A DNA stretch of 64,000 nt from Novosphingobium sp. Its GTDB lineage: Bacteria; Pseudomonadota; Alphaproteobacteria; Sphingomonadales; Sphingomonadaceae. Of this stretch, positions 36,252 through 43,684 are shown one piece after another. The notes beneath the pieces are model-generated. The model saw only the letters and a program-made list of their open reading frames with translations. It was not told the DNA's origin and did no database searches. How positions within the stretch are numbered: position 1 is the stretch's first letter; each line of letters starts with the position of its first letter. The position numbers and the translations under genes were made by a program. The stretch lies in the NCBI GenBank assembly GCA_004211435.1, contig SECS01000001.1:96447-160446 (forward strand). Direction: 5' to 3'.

Positions 36252-36743
36252 TCACAGCGCCAGTTCGAGCCCTTCGCGCGCGAGCAACCGCTGCTTGGCC
36301 GCGAGCCCGCCGGCAAAGCCCGTCAGCGCGCCGTTGGTGCCGATCACGCGGTGGCACGGCGCGACGATCGAGATCGGGTTCTTGCCGTTGGCGGCGCCGA
36401 CCGCGCGGCTCGCGCTGGGCTGGCCAAGTGCTCGCGCGATCTCGCCGTAGCTCCGCGTCTCGCCGAAGGGGATCGCCAGGAGTTGGTCCCAGACGCGTTT
36501 CTGGAATTCGGTGCCGTGGAAATCGAGCGGCAGATCGAAAGCCCAGCGCTCGCCGGCGAAATATTGCCCGAGCTGCCGCTCCGTCTCGACGAGCACGGGA
36601 TTGTCGCGATCCTCGGTCCGCGGCCCGAGCCGCACCCGGTCGGGATCGTCGTTCTCCCACAGGATCGCCGCCAGCCCTTGCGCGCTCGCAATCAGGGTGA
36701 GTTCGCCGACGGGCGACGGCATGGTCTTGAAAGCATAGGTCAT
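36252..36743 (-). CDS. ogt: methylated-DNA-protein-cysteine methyltransferase
   Basis: A 163-residue O6-alkylguanine-DNA alkyltransferase that transfers the alkyl group to its own Cys130 in the active-site motif PCHRVIG. The DNA-binding segment SYGEIARALGQPSASRAVGAANGKNPI precedes it. The ATG at 36743 has an excellent AAGGAGG 7 bases upstream; the longer open frame has no support. It is a stand-alone repair gene of the Ogt type, without an Ada regulatory domain. Confidence 0.95.
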   Translation of the reverse strand: MTYAFKTMPSPVGELTLIASAQGLAAILWENDDPDRVRLGPRTEDRDNPVLVETERQLGQYFAGERWAFDLPLDFHGTEFQKRVWDQLLAIPFGETRSYGEIARALGQPSASRAVGAANGKNPISIVAPCHRVIGTNGALTGFAGGLAAKQRLLAREGLELAL

Positions 36744-36837
36744 GGAAACCTCCTTATCGGCTCCCGACCTATCGCCCAATCGCCGCGATCGCTTCCCGGA
36801 GATTGCGATCAATGCAGTCGTCACAAGATACTATTCC

Positions 36838-36888
36838 GCCATCAGCCGGGCTTGTATGTCGCTTCCCGGCGCAACCCCGGCTGACGGC
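36838..36888 (-). terminator. long inverted repeat downstream of urcA
   Basis: Arms 36838-36850 and 36876-36888 (GCC-TCAGCCGGG type) match at 12 of 13 positions around a 25-base loop. No T run follows on the minus strand. It may end or stabilise the urcA transcript. Confidence 0.35.
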
Positions 36889-36902
36889 GGCCGGCGCGAG
36901 GG

Positions 36903-37223
36903 TCAGCGCGCCGAAGCCAGACTGTTCTTGGCGGTCGTAGCCGCGGCCAGTGCCGACTGGCGCAGCGCCGCGACCGAGGCCTGCTTGGCCGTGCGGCAGG
37001 ATGCGATTTCGCGCAGGCGCGTCACTTCGCGCAGGCCCGCATCGCTGGGGCAGGAAGCCTCCACGGCGCTGGCGAGACGACGGTCGAACGTGCGGACTGC
37101 GGCGGGGTCGGCGAGATCGAGGTCGCCGTAGTAGACGCGGACATCGGGCAGGTTGTCCTGCGCGAGAACCGGAGCCGGAAGCGCGGCTGCGAGAAAGGCA
37201 GCCGAAAGAGCGATCTTCAACAT
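36903..37223 (-). CDS. UrcA-family small exported protein
   Basis: A 106-residue protein with a signal peptide (about 1-21, cleavage after PVLA) and the UrcA-family core VRVYYGDLDLADPAAVRTFDRRLASAVEASC. Two or three cysteines (in EASCPSD and IASCRT) may form a disulfide in the periplasm. The family is widespread in sphingomonads and has no firm function. The gene is divergent from the LysR regulator. Confidence 0.88.
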   Translation of the reverse strand: MLKIALSAAFLAAALPAPVLAQDNLPDVRVYYGDLDLADPAAVRTFDRRLASAVEASCPSDAGLREVTRLREIASCRTAKQASVAALRQSALAAATTAKNSLASAR

Positions 37224-37325
37224 GATGGGTCCCTTCCCTTTGGATGCCCCGCATGTGACTCAGACCGCCCGCCAACTCCAACAAAAGCATGGACGCAATA
37301 GACAAGCCCAGCTTATGATAATGAC

Positions 37326-38246
37326 ATGTCGCTCCCACCGCTCGCCGCCGTCCGCGTTTTCGAAGCCGCCGCGCGGCACGAAAACTACAGCCGCGCCGCC
37401 GAGGAACTGGCGCTGACCCAGGCCGGCGTCTCCTATCAGATCAAATTGCTCGAAGAGCGGATCGGCGCGCAGCTGTTTACCCGCAAGGGCCGTGGCGTGG
37501 CGCTGACGAGCCTCGGCAAGCGCATCGCCCCGCGCGTGAGCGAGGCCTTTTCGCTGCTGGGTGAGGCCTTCTCCGCCGCCCAGGCCGAGAACGAGGCCGT
37601 GCTCTCGATCACCTGCTCGCGCACCTTCGCGACCAACTGGCTGGCCGAGCGGATCGGCGCGTTCAATCTGACCAAGCCCAGCCTCGCCGTGCGGCTGCAC
37701 GTCTCCGACGAGGTCGTCGATCTGGCCGCAGGAGAAATCGACGTGGCGATCCGCGGCGTGATCGATCCCGGCCCCGGGGTCGTGACGCATTTCCTGGTGC
37801 GGCAGATCATCACGCCCATGGCGAGTCCGGAATTCCTGGCCCGCAACCCGATCTCCACGCCCGCCGATCTGCGCAAGGTTACGCGCCTCTCGCCCAACGA
37901 CGAGTGGTGGGACACGTGGTTCGCTTCACTCAGCGATGGCTACGACGGCGCGCACGATCCCGGACTGCGCTTCGATTCCCAGGTGCTCGATGGCCAGGCA
38001 GCGATTGCCGGGCACGGCGTGGCGATGATCTTTCCGCCGATGTTCCCCGATGCGATCGCCGCAGGCCGGCTCGTCGCGCCGTTCGATCACTACGCCGTGG
38101 AAGCCCGCACGATGTGGCTCGTCTATCCCGAGCACAAGCGCAACCTCGCCAAGGTCCGCGCCTTCCGCGACTGGCTGCTGCCCGCGATCCGCGAATCGCT
38201 CGGCGACGATCCGCTGGGCGCTCTCGTCCATCCGAAAGACGCGTGA
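37326..38246 (+). CDS. LysR-family regulator (GcvA-like)
   Basis: A 306-residue LysR regulator. The N-terminal winged HTH is FEAAARHENYSRAAEELALTQAGVSYQIKLLEERIGAQLF (about 9-50), followed by a periplasmic-binding-like effector domain. The pattern SLPPLAAVRVFEAAARHENYSRAA matches the GcvA subgroup. It is divergent from urcA (102 bp) and convergent with the crotonase cassette; the target is not evident. Confidence 0.92.
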   Translation: MSLPPLAAVRVFEAAARHENYSRAAEELALTQAGVSYQIKLLEERIGAQLFTRKGRGVALTSLGKRIAPRVSEAFSLLGEAFSAAQAENEAVLSITCSRTFATNWLAERIGAFNLTKPSLAVRLHVSDEVVDLAAGEIDVAIRGVIDPGPGVVTHFLVRQIITPMASPEFLARNPISTPADLRKVTRLSPNDEWWDTWFASLSDGYDGAHDPGLRFDSQVLDGQAAIAGHGVAMIFPPMFPDAIAAGRLVAPFDHYAVEARTMWLVYPEHKRNLAKVRAFRDWLLPAIRESLGDDPLGALVHPKDA

Positions 38247-38249
38247 ACC

Positions 38250-39056
38250 TCAGTCCGGCAGGTCTTCCGGAATCCAGCGCGGCGGCCGCTTCTCCATGAA
38301 AGCACGCATGCCCTCGCGCGCTTCGCTGGTCTCGCTCATCAGCGATACGAACATCGTCTCGTAGTCGATCGGCGGGTACTGCTGGTTGAGCATGCGCTTG
38401 ACGTGGGCCCGCGCCTCGGGCGCGGTCTGGAGCACTTCGATCGCAGCCTTGCGCGCCTCTGCCTCGAGCTCTTCGTGCGCGCAGATACGTGAGACCAGGC
38501 CGATGCGATAAGCCTCGGCCGCATCGATCTTGCGCGCGGTCAGCAGCAGGTCACGCGCCTGGGCCATGCCGACATGCACGGGCAGGACCGAGGCATAGGT
38601 CGCGTCGATGATGCCGCGCAGCAGTTCGGGCACGCGGAAGCTCGCGCGCGCGCTGACCACGGCAACGTCGGCCATCATCGCGATCAGCAGCCCGCCCGCC
38701 TGGCAGATGCCGTTGACCGCCGCGATCACCGGCGCCTGGCTCTCGCGGATCGTGACGAAAGGCAGGGTTTCCTGGGCCAGACCCTCAGGGACCGGCGCAT
38801 CGCCCATCTCGCTGCGCCCGCCGAGATCGCCGCCAGGCGCGAAGACGTCGCCGCTGCCCGTGATGATCAGCGCGCGGACCTGCTTGTCGGCATTGACCCG
38901 ACGCACGGCCTTCTTGATGCCGAAATACATCGCCGGGGTGAAAGCGTTGCGCGCCTGCGGGCGGTCGATCGTCAGCCAAACGAGCGGCCCCTCGCGCTCC
39001 ACGCGCAGGTTGTTAGTGCCCAGATCCCAGTCGAGCGGTTCGCGGTTCATCGTCAT
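38250..39056 (-). CDS. enoyl-CoA hydratase/isomerase (crotonase family)
   Basis: A 268-residue crotonase-fold enzyme. The oxyanion-hole segments are GSGDVFAPGGDL (about 67-78) and NGICQAGGLLIAMMADVAV (about 115-133). The usual catalytic Glu pair is not obvious: the second position reads RVPELLRGI, keeping one Glu. It probably hydrates or isomerises a CoA ester. Last gene of a leftward operon with an SDR (4 bp upstream), a SnoaL-like protein and a CMD-family protein. Confidence 0.9.
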   Translation of the reverse strand: MTMNREPLDWDLGTNNLRVEREGPLVWLTIDRPQARNAFTPAMYFGIKKAVRRVNADKQVRALIITGSGDVFAPGGDLGGRSEMGDAPVPEGLAQETLPFVTIRESQAPVIAAVNGICQAGGLLIAMMADVAVVSARASFRVPELLRGIIDATYASVLPVHVGMAQARDLLLTARKIDAAEAYRIGLVSRICAHEELEAEARKAAIEVLQTAPEARAHVKRMLNQQYPPIDYETMFVSLMSETSEAREGMRAFMEKRPPRWIPEDLPD

Positions 39057-39060
39057 CCTC

Positions 39061-39870
39061 TCAGCGTGCCTTCGTACTGCCGCCGTCGATACGCAGCAGC
39101 GCCCCCGTGGTGAAGTCCGAGCGCGGGCTGGCGAGGAAGGCCGCGGCGGCGGCGATCTCCTCGGGCCGGCCGAGGCGCGGAACCGGCTGCGGGCTGAAAT
39201 CCTGCGTATAGAACCGCTCGCGTGTCGCGAAATCCGGGGGCCAGCCGTTCTGCTCGGCCAGGGTATCGATCCAGCGTTCGGCCTGCGGCGTCAGCACGGT
39301 CCCCGGCACGATCGCGTTCACGGTGATGCCCTGCCCCGCCACCGCACGAGACAGGTTGGCGGTCAGGTGATCGAGCGCCGCCTTGGCCGCGCCGTAATCG
39401 AGCAGGCGTCCCGAAAGCTGCGTGCCGCCGACGGAGGAAATGTTGATGATCCGGCCCCAGCCGCGCTCGGCCATGCCCGGGGTCAAACGCCTGGCCAGCC
39501 GGATCACCGAGATAACATTGAGGCTGAAGCTCTGCAGCCATTCGTCGGAAGTCACCTCGGTCCAGTCCGGATTGTCGCCGCGGACCGTGCCGCCGGCGGA
39601 ATTCACCAGGATATCGATCCCGCCGAATGCCGCGAGCGCCTGGTCGGCGACGCGATCGGCTTCGGCATCGTCGGTGATCGCGCCGAGCGCGACCGCGGCA
39701 GACGCGCCCAGCGCCTCGCATTCGCGCGCGACGGCCTCGGCTCGCGCCCGGTCGCGGCCGTGGACGACGACTGCGCAACCTTCGCGCGCCAGCTCGCATG
39801 CGATTGCCGCACCGATGCCCGAGGAGCTTCCGGTGACGAGCGCGCGCTTGCCGGCGAGTTGCAGGTCCAT
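39061..39870 (-). CDS. short-chain dehydrogenase/reductase
   Basis: A 269-residue classical SDR. Cofactor motif TGSSSGIG (14-21), NSAGG (about 89-93), catalytic Ser in INISSVGG and Tyr-x3-Lys in YGAAK. The absence of an acidic residue after beta-2 (VVHGRDRAR) suggests NADP(H) preference. The cassette composition points to oxidation of a hydroxyacyl or cyclic alcohol intermediate. Confidence 0.92.
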   Translation of the reverse strand: MDLQLAGKRALVTGSSSGIGAAIACELAREGCAVVVHGRDRARAEAVARECEALGASAAVALGAITDDAEADRVADQALAAFGGIDILVNSAGGTVRGDNPDWTEVTSDEWLQSFSLNVISVIRLARRLTPGMAERGWGRIINISSVGGTQLSGRLLDYGAAKAALDHLTANLSRAVAGQGITVNAIVPGTVLTPQAERWIDTLAEQNGWPPDFATRERFYTQDFSPQPVPRLGRPEEIAAAAAFLASPRSDFTTGALLRIDGGSTKAR

Positions 39871-39874
39871 CGCG

Positions 39875-40351
39875 TCAGCTGCGCGACTTGCTGACGGCCG
39901 TGCCGAACAGGCTGTCGGGCGAACGCCAGTCCTCGCGGACCAGCCGATGCGCGATCAGCCAGTCGCCGCCGACCTTGCGGAAGGTGTCGAGGTAATAGCC
40001 CGCGTGGTCGGGGCCGATATCGGTCCAGGCGACCCAATAGGTACGCGCCCTGGCGCTGTCCGGCCCGGTCAGGTCGATCTTCGAGGTCGACAGGTGGTGC
40101 CGCGCGAAGCTCGCGTCGTGCACCTTCTCCCCGGCCAGGGTGCGTTCGAGCCAGCGCGCCTGCCAGGCGCGGATCGCCTCTCGGCCTTCATAGCGGAAGC
40201 GCCGGTCGGCCTGCTCGTGTTCGGCCTCCATCACCCCGTCCTCGGTGAAGCAGGCGGCGTAGTCGTCCACCTTCAGCCGGTCGCCGGCGGTGGTGTATTG
40301 GGCCATCGTATCGCGGATCGCCTCGCGCGCGAGCAGGTCTTCGAGCGTCAT
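39875..40351 (-). CDS. SnoaL-like/NTF2-fold protein
   Basis: A 158-residue NTF2-superfamily protein of the SnoaL-like group (LLAREAIRDTMAQYTTAGDRLKVDDYAACFTEDG). This is the common cone-shaped pocket fold of small isomerases, dehydratases or hydroxylating-dioxygenase beta-like proteins. His and Asp residues in the ARHHLSTSKIDL region could be catalytic. It lies 4 bp after the CMD-family gene and 4 bp before the SDR. Confidence 0.85.
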   Translation of the reverse strand: MTLEDLLAREAIRDTMAQYTTAGDRLKVDDYAACFTEDGVMEAEHEQADRRFRYEGREAIRAWQARWLERTLAGEKVHDASFARHHLSTSKIDLTGPDSARARTYWVAWTDIGPDHAGYYLDTFRKVGGDWLIAHRLVREDWRSPDSLFGTAVSKSRS

Positions 40352-40355
40352 GAGG

Positions 40356-40994
40356 TCAGCCAGCTTCCAGCGGCCGGCTCTTCTCGCCCGGCGCCGCGCC
40401 CGAACGCGTCTTGAGATCGAAGCCGATCGGATCTACGCCGTCCTCGACCGGAACCCCGAAGGTCGCGATCGCCCAGCCGAGCATGACGTAGTTGCCGACG
40501 GTGAAGACGAAATCCATGAGCTGCTCCTTGCCGAAATGGGCGGCGAGCGCGGCATAGGTCTCGTCGGACATGCGCGAGGTCTGGATCAGTTCGTCGACCG
40601 CGCGCAGCACGGCGCGATCCTCGTCCTTGCTGTCCCAGACCGGCGACTGCCAGCCGTCGCGCACCGCTGCGATCTCGTCCATCGTCAGCCCGGCCTTGAG
40701 TCCGTAACCGACGTGGTAATGCCACTCGTAGGCAGACTTCTGCAGCCAGGCCGCGCGCAGCACGATCAGTTCGCGCGGCCGCACCGCGATCGTCGAGGCG
40801 AGCAGCAGATGCTTGCCGAAGGTATGATAGGCGTTGGCGAGCGGTGGGTGATTGGCGAGGACCATCGACATGTTGGTCTTCGAGCCGTTCTCCCAGGCGT
40901 CTGGCTCACCCCAGAAAGCGAAGACCTCGCGCGCGGCGTCGGTCCATTCCTCGCGCGGCAGATTGCCGATCCGCCGCTTCAGTTCCTCACCCAT
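40356..40994 (-). CDS. carboxymuconolactone decarboxylase (CMD/AhpD) family protein
   Basis: A 212-residue CMD-family protein, first gene of the cassette. The core ANAYHTFGKHLLLASTIAVRPRELIVLRAAWLQKSAYEWHYHVGYG lacks the AhpD CxxC pair, so it is not a peroxidase of that type. Such proteins often accompany catabolic operons. GAGAGG lies just before the ATG at 40994. The inverted repeat at 41014-41031 is about 20 bp upstream of the start codon. Confidence 0.88.
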   Translation of the reverse strand: MGEELKRRIGNLPREEWTDAAREVFAFWGEPDAWENGSKTNMSMVLANHPPLANAYHTFGKHLLLASTIAVRPRELIVLRAAWLQKSAYEWHYHVGYGLKAGLTMDEIAAVRDGWQSPVWDSKDEDRAVLRAVDELIQTSRMSDETYAALAAHFGKEQLMDFVFTVGNYVMLGWAIATFGVPVEDGVDPIGFDLKTRSGAAPGEKSRPLEAG

Positions 40995-41013
40995 GACCTC
41001 TCCCGATTCTTAT

Positions 41014-41031
41014 GCTGAACCATAGTTCAGC
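41014..41031. promoter_or_regulatory. 18-bp inverted repeat, operator candidate of the CMD-SDR operon
   Basis: GCTGAACCATAGTTCAGC: perfect 7-bp arms, 4-bp centre, immediately upstream of the CMD gene. CCATAGTTCAG is followed 14 bases later by the near-copy CCATAGTTTAG. The layout GAAC-N4-GTTC matches the site at 13502. Confidence 0.5.
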
Positions 41032-41074
41032 CCCCATAGTTTAGATGGGCTCGGGAGAGGTCAAGCGGCGAGTG

Positions 41075-41626
41075 TCAGAGCCAGCGGCGCTTGCGCACCA
41101 GGGTGCCGCCGTCGGCAACGACCGTATCGCCATGAACCGTCTCGACCGGCACCGCATGCGCGGCTTCGGCGGCACCTTCGGCGCGGGCCGCGCGGACCTC
41201 GGCATCGTGCGCCTTGGCCTCGGCGCGCAGTTCGGCCACTTCCGCGCGGCGGCGTGCGCGCATCGCGTCATAGGACCAGCGCACGTTGTCGAGCGCGGTG
41301 AGCGCGAACAGGCCACCGGCGATCGCGAGGTTCTTGAGCAGCATCGCCGCCTGCATCGGATCAGTGAAGTTGTTGTGGAAGAAGAAGGCCGTGACCAGGC
41401 AGAACCCGGCGAGGATCACCGCGGTCAACCGCGTCGCCACGCCGAACACCAGCGCCAGGCCGGCGGCGACCTCGAACAGGCCGACGAGCAGCGCCAGGCC
41501 GCCGGGCAGACCGGCCGCGCGGATCATGGTGTCGGTACCCGAGATGTCCATCAGCTTGTTCGCTCCGGACACGATGAACAGCAGGGCGATCAGCAACCGA
41601 CCGATGAAGGCAAGCAGAGTAGTCAT
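41075..41626 (-). CDS. DoxX-family membrane protein
   Basis: A 183-residue protein with four membrane helices (about 3-24, 40-65, 68-90, 95-120) and a charged Ala/Glu/Arg-rich cytosolic tail. IGRLLIALLFIVSGANKLMD is the usual DoxX N-terminus. DoxX-family proteins are often linked to redox or thiol stress, but no activity is assigned here. The ATG at 41626 has GGGAGAG upstream. It follows the Rrf2-type regulator on the same strand and might be in its unit. Confidence 0.88.
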   Translation of the reverse strand: MTTLLAFIGRLLIALLFIVSGANKLMDISGTDTMIRAAGLPGGLALLVGLFEVAAGLALVFGVATRLTAVILAGFCLVTAFFFHNNFTDPMQAAMLLKNLAIAGGLFALTALDNVRWSYDAMRARRRAEVAELRAEAKAHDAEVRAARAEGAAEAAHAVPVETVHGDTVVADGGTLVRKRRWL

Positions 41627-41686
41627 GGCGCTCTCCCATGATGGGCGCATTGTGACTGCGAAGCGCGCGAGCGCGGGCTTGGTTCC

Positions 41687-42091
41687 CTAACCCGCAACCA
41701 CCGGCAGGCGCCGCCTCGCCGCCTCGGCCAAGCTGGTGCGGTCGAGCACGGCGAGGAAGGCTGCCAGCGCCTCGGCCAGCAGCGGGCTGGTGTTGCAATC
41801 GCCTTGCAGCGCGCAGCCCGCGCAATCGGCCAATTGCATGCCGCGCTCGAGCACGCGCACGACCTCGCCGACGCTGATGTCCGCGGGGTCGCGCGCCAAT
41901 TCCACCCCGCCGCTGCGACCGCGCCGGCTCTTGATGAAGCCCTCGCGCACCAGCGCCTGCGCGACCTTGGCGACATGGTGGTACGACAGCCGCTGTTCTG
42001 CGGCGAATTCGGGCAGCGCGATCGGGCCACCCAGGCGCGTCAGGACGATCAGCAGGCGCAGGCCATAGTCGGTGTGCTGGGTGAGTTGCAT
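41687..42091 (-). CDS. Rrf2-family Fe-S regulator (NsrR-like)
   Basis: A 134-residue Rrf2 protein. The winged HTH is at the N-terminus (MQLTQHTDYGLRLLIVLTRL; YHHVAKVAQALVREGFIKSRRGRSGGVEL). Three cysteines in CAGCALQGDC (C-x2-C-x5-C) match the NsrR cluster-binding pattern. It is therefore a likely nitric-oxide sensor. The ATG at 42091 has GGAGGG upstream. The divergent gene is a globin, and a perfect palindrome lies between them. Confidence 0.92.
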   Translation of the reverse strand: MQLTQHTDYGLRLLIVLTRLGGPIALPEFAAEQRLSYHHVAKVAQALVREGFIKSRRGRSGGVELARDPADISVGEVVRVLERGMQLADCAGCALQGDCNTSPLLAEALAAFLAVLDRTSLAEAARRRLPVVAG

Positions 42092-42136
42092 GCAACCCTC
42101 CATGTGCGAAAGGCACTTGCGAGAATCAAGTAAAAC

Positions 42137-42150
42137 AAATACCGGTATTT
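42137..42150. promoter_or_regulatory. palindromic operator candidate for the NsrR-like regulator
   Basis: AAATACCGGTATTT, a perfect 14-bp palindrome in the 85-bp divergent region, 27 bp before the globin ATG. An Rrf2 dimer site controlling globin and regulator is the simplest reading. Confidence 0.6.
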
Positions 42151-42176
42151 TATCTACCGGATTTAGGAGACATCAT

Positions 42177-42620
42177 ATGCGCACCGCTTCCGCCCAGGCC
42201 CGCGAGATCGTCAAGGCTACGGCCCCCGCCCTCGAGAAGTACGGCGTGGAGATCACCACGGCCATGTACGCGCGGCTGTTCCAGAACCCCGACGTGAAGG
42301 CGATGTTCGATCAGGCCGCGCAGGAAAGCGGCGAGCAGCCCAAGCGCCTGGCCGGGGCGATCCTCGCCTATGCCAAGAACATCGACAAGCTCGAGAACCT
42401 CGGCGCAGCGGTGCAGCGCATGGTCGCGCGCCACGTCGACACCGGCGTAAAGGCCGAGCATTATCCGCTCGTCGCCGAGGCCCTGCTGCCCGCGATCCGC
42501 GACGTGCTCGGCGCCGAGGTCGCGACCGACGAAGTGCTCGGCGCCTGGGGCGAGGCCTACTGGATGCTCGCCGACATCCTCATCGCCGCAGAAGCCGAGG
42601 AATACGCCAAGGCCGCCTGA
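42177..42620 (+). CDS. single-domain globin (Hmp globin-domain type)
   Basis: A 147-residue globin like the haem domain of flavohaemoglobin. Proximal His is seen in VARHVDTGVKAEHYPLVAEAL (about 84-104) and the B10 Tyr in TAMYARLFQNPDVKAMF. There is no FAD/NAD reductase domain and none nearby, so it needs a separate reductase for NO dioxygenation or works in O2/NO binding. TAGGAG precedes the ATG at 42177. The divergent NsrR-like gene supports a nitrosative-stress role. Confidence 0.93.
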   Translation: MRTASAQAREIVKATAPALEKYGVEITTAMYARLFQNPDVKAMFDQAAQESGEQPKRLAGAILAYAKNIDKLENLGAAVQRMVARHVDTGVKAEHYPLVAEALLPAIRDVLGAEVATDEVLGAWGEAYWMLADILIAAEAEEYAKAA

Positions 42621-42669
42621 TGTTGCGCCGCCATCCGCGAGGACCTAGTCCTTGCGGGTGGAGGACTGC

Positions 42670-43674
42670 ATGAACGAACAGATCGACAGCGTCGACAAGC
42701 TCGAAGCGGTGATCGGCAAGCGGCCGCCGGTCGTCGACCTCAAGGTCATCGATCACCTCGACGAGACGGCCTTGCGCTGGCTCGCAGCCTCACCGCTCGC
42801 CTTCGTCACCACCGGCGATGCGCGCGAGATCGCGATAACCCTGGCCGGCGGCGCGCCGGGCTTCGCCACGGGCGACCGCGAGACGCTGCGCCTGCCGCTG
42901 GCAACGATCGACGACCCGGCCCTGCTCCGCCCCGGCGCCGCCTTCGCGTCGCTGTTTCTCGCGCCCGGCATCGGCGAAACGCTTCGGATCAACGGGACGG
43001 TCACCGCGATCGACGCCGACACGGCGCTGGTTAGGGTCGAGGAATGCTACGGACACTGCGCCAAGGCGCTGATCCGGTCGGACTTCTGGTCGGCCGGCCG
43101 GCTGGATGACGCACCGGCAACCGCCGCCGGCTTCGTCGATGCCGGGCGTTTCCTCGCGCTGGCAACGATCGACGACAACGGCCATGCCGATCTCAGCCCC
43201 AAGGGCGATCCGGCCGGTTGCATGACACGGATGGACGGCGCCGCGCTGTGGTTCGCCGATCGCCCGGGCAATCGCCGCACCGACAGCTTCCGCAACCTCA
43301 TCGCGCAGCCGCGGATGGCGGGCGCGCTGCTGATCCCAGGATCGACGCAGATCGTGATCCTGCGCGGTGAAGCTCTGCTGACCAGCGACGCCGCCGCGCG
43401 CGAGCGTTTCACCGTGCGCGACAAGGCGCCGCTACTCGCGGTCCGCGTCGCCGAACCGGGCCTCGAACTGCGCGCCAGCCCGGCGCTGGAGCGTGCGGCG
43501 CTCTGGCCCGCGGGCGAGAAGGCCGAAGGCATCGATCCGGCCCGGATGTTCACCGCCCACGTCAAGCTCAACAAGGACAAGGGCCTGACCGCACGGCTCG
43601 GCGGCCTGGTCATGTCGATCCCCGGCCTGATGCAGAAGGGCCTCGACAGCGACTACAAGAACAACCTCTACTGA
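42670..43674 (+). CDS. pyridoxamine 5'-phosphate oxidase-like split-barrel protein
   Basis: A 334-residue FMN-binding split-barrel protein with two barrel-like halves. The second half has GFVDAGRFLALATIDDNGHADLSPKGDPAGCMTRMDG and PGNRRTDSFRNLIAQPRMAGALLIPG, the usual PNPOx-like pattern. Substrate is unknown. ATG at 42670 with GGAGG 6 bases upstream, 49 bp after the globin gene, so it may belong to the NO-responsive unit. Confidence 0.85.
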   Translation: MNEQIDSVDKLEAVIGKRPPVVDLKVIDHLDETALRWLAASPLAFVTTGDAREIAITLAGGAPGFATGDRETLRLPLATIDDPALLRPGAAFASLFLAPGIGETLRINGTVTAIDADTALVRVEECYGHCAKALIRSDFWSAGRLDDAPATAAGFVDAGRFLALATIDDNGHADLSPKGDPAGCMTRMDGAALWFADRPGNRRTDSFRNLIAQPRMAGALLIPGSTQIVILRGEALLTSDAAARERFTVRDKAPLLAVRVAEPGLELRASPALERAALWPAGEKAEGIDPARMFTAHVKLNKDKGLTARLGGLVMSIPGLMQKGLDSDYKNNLY

Positions 43675-43684
43675 AGACCGCCCC

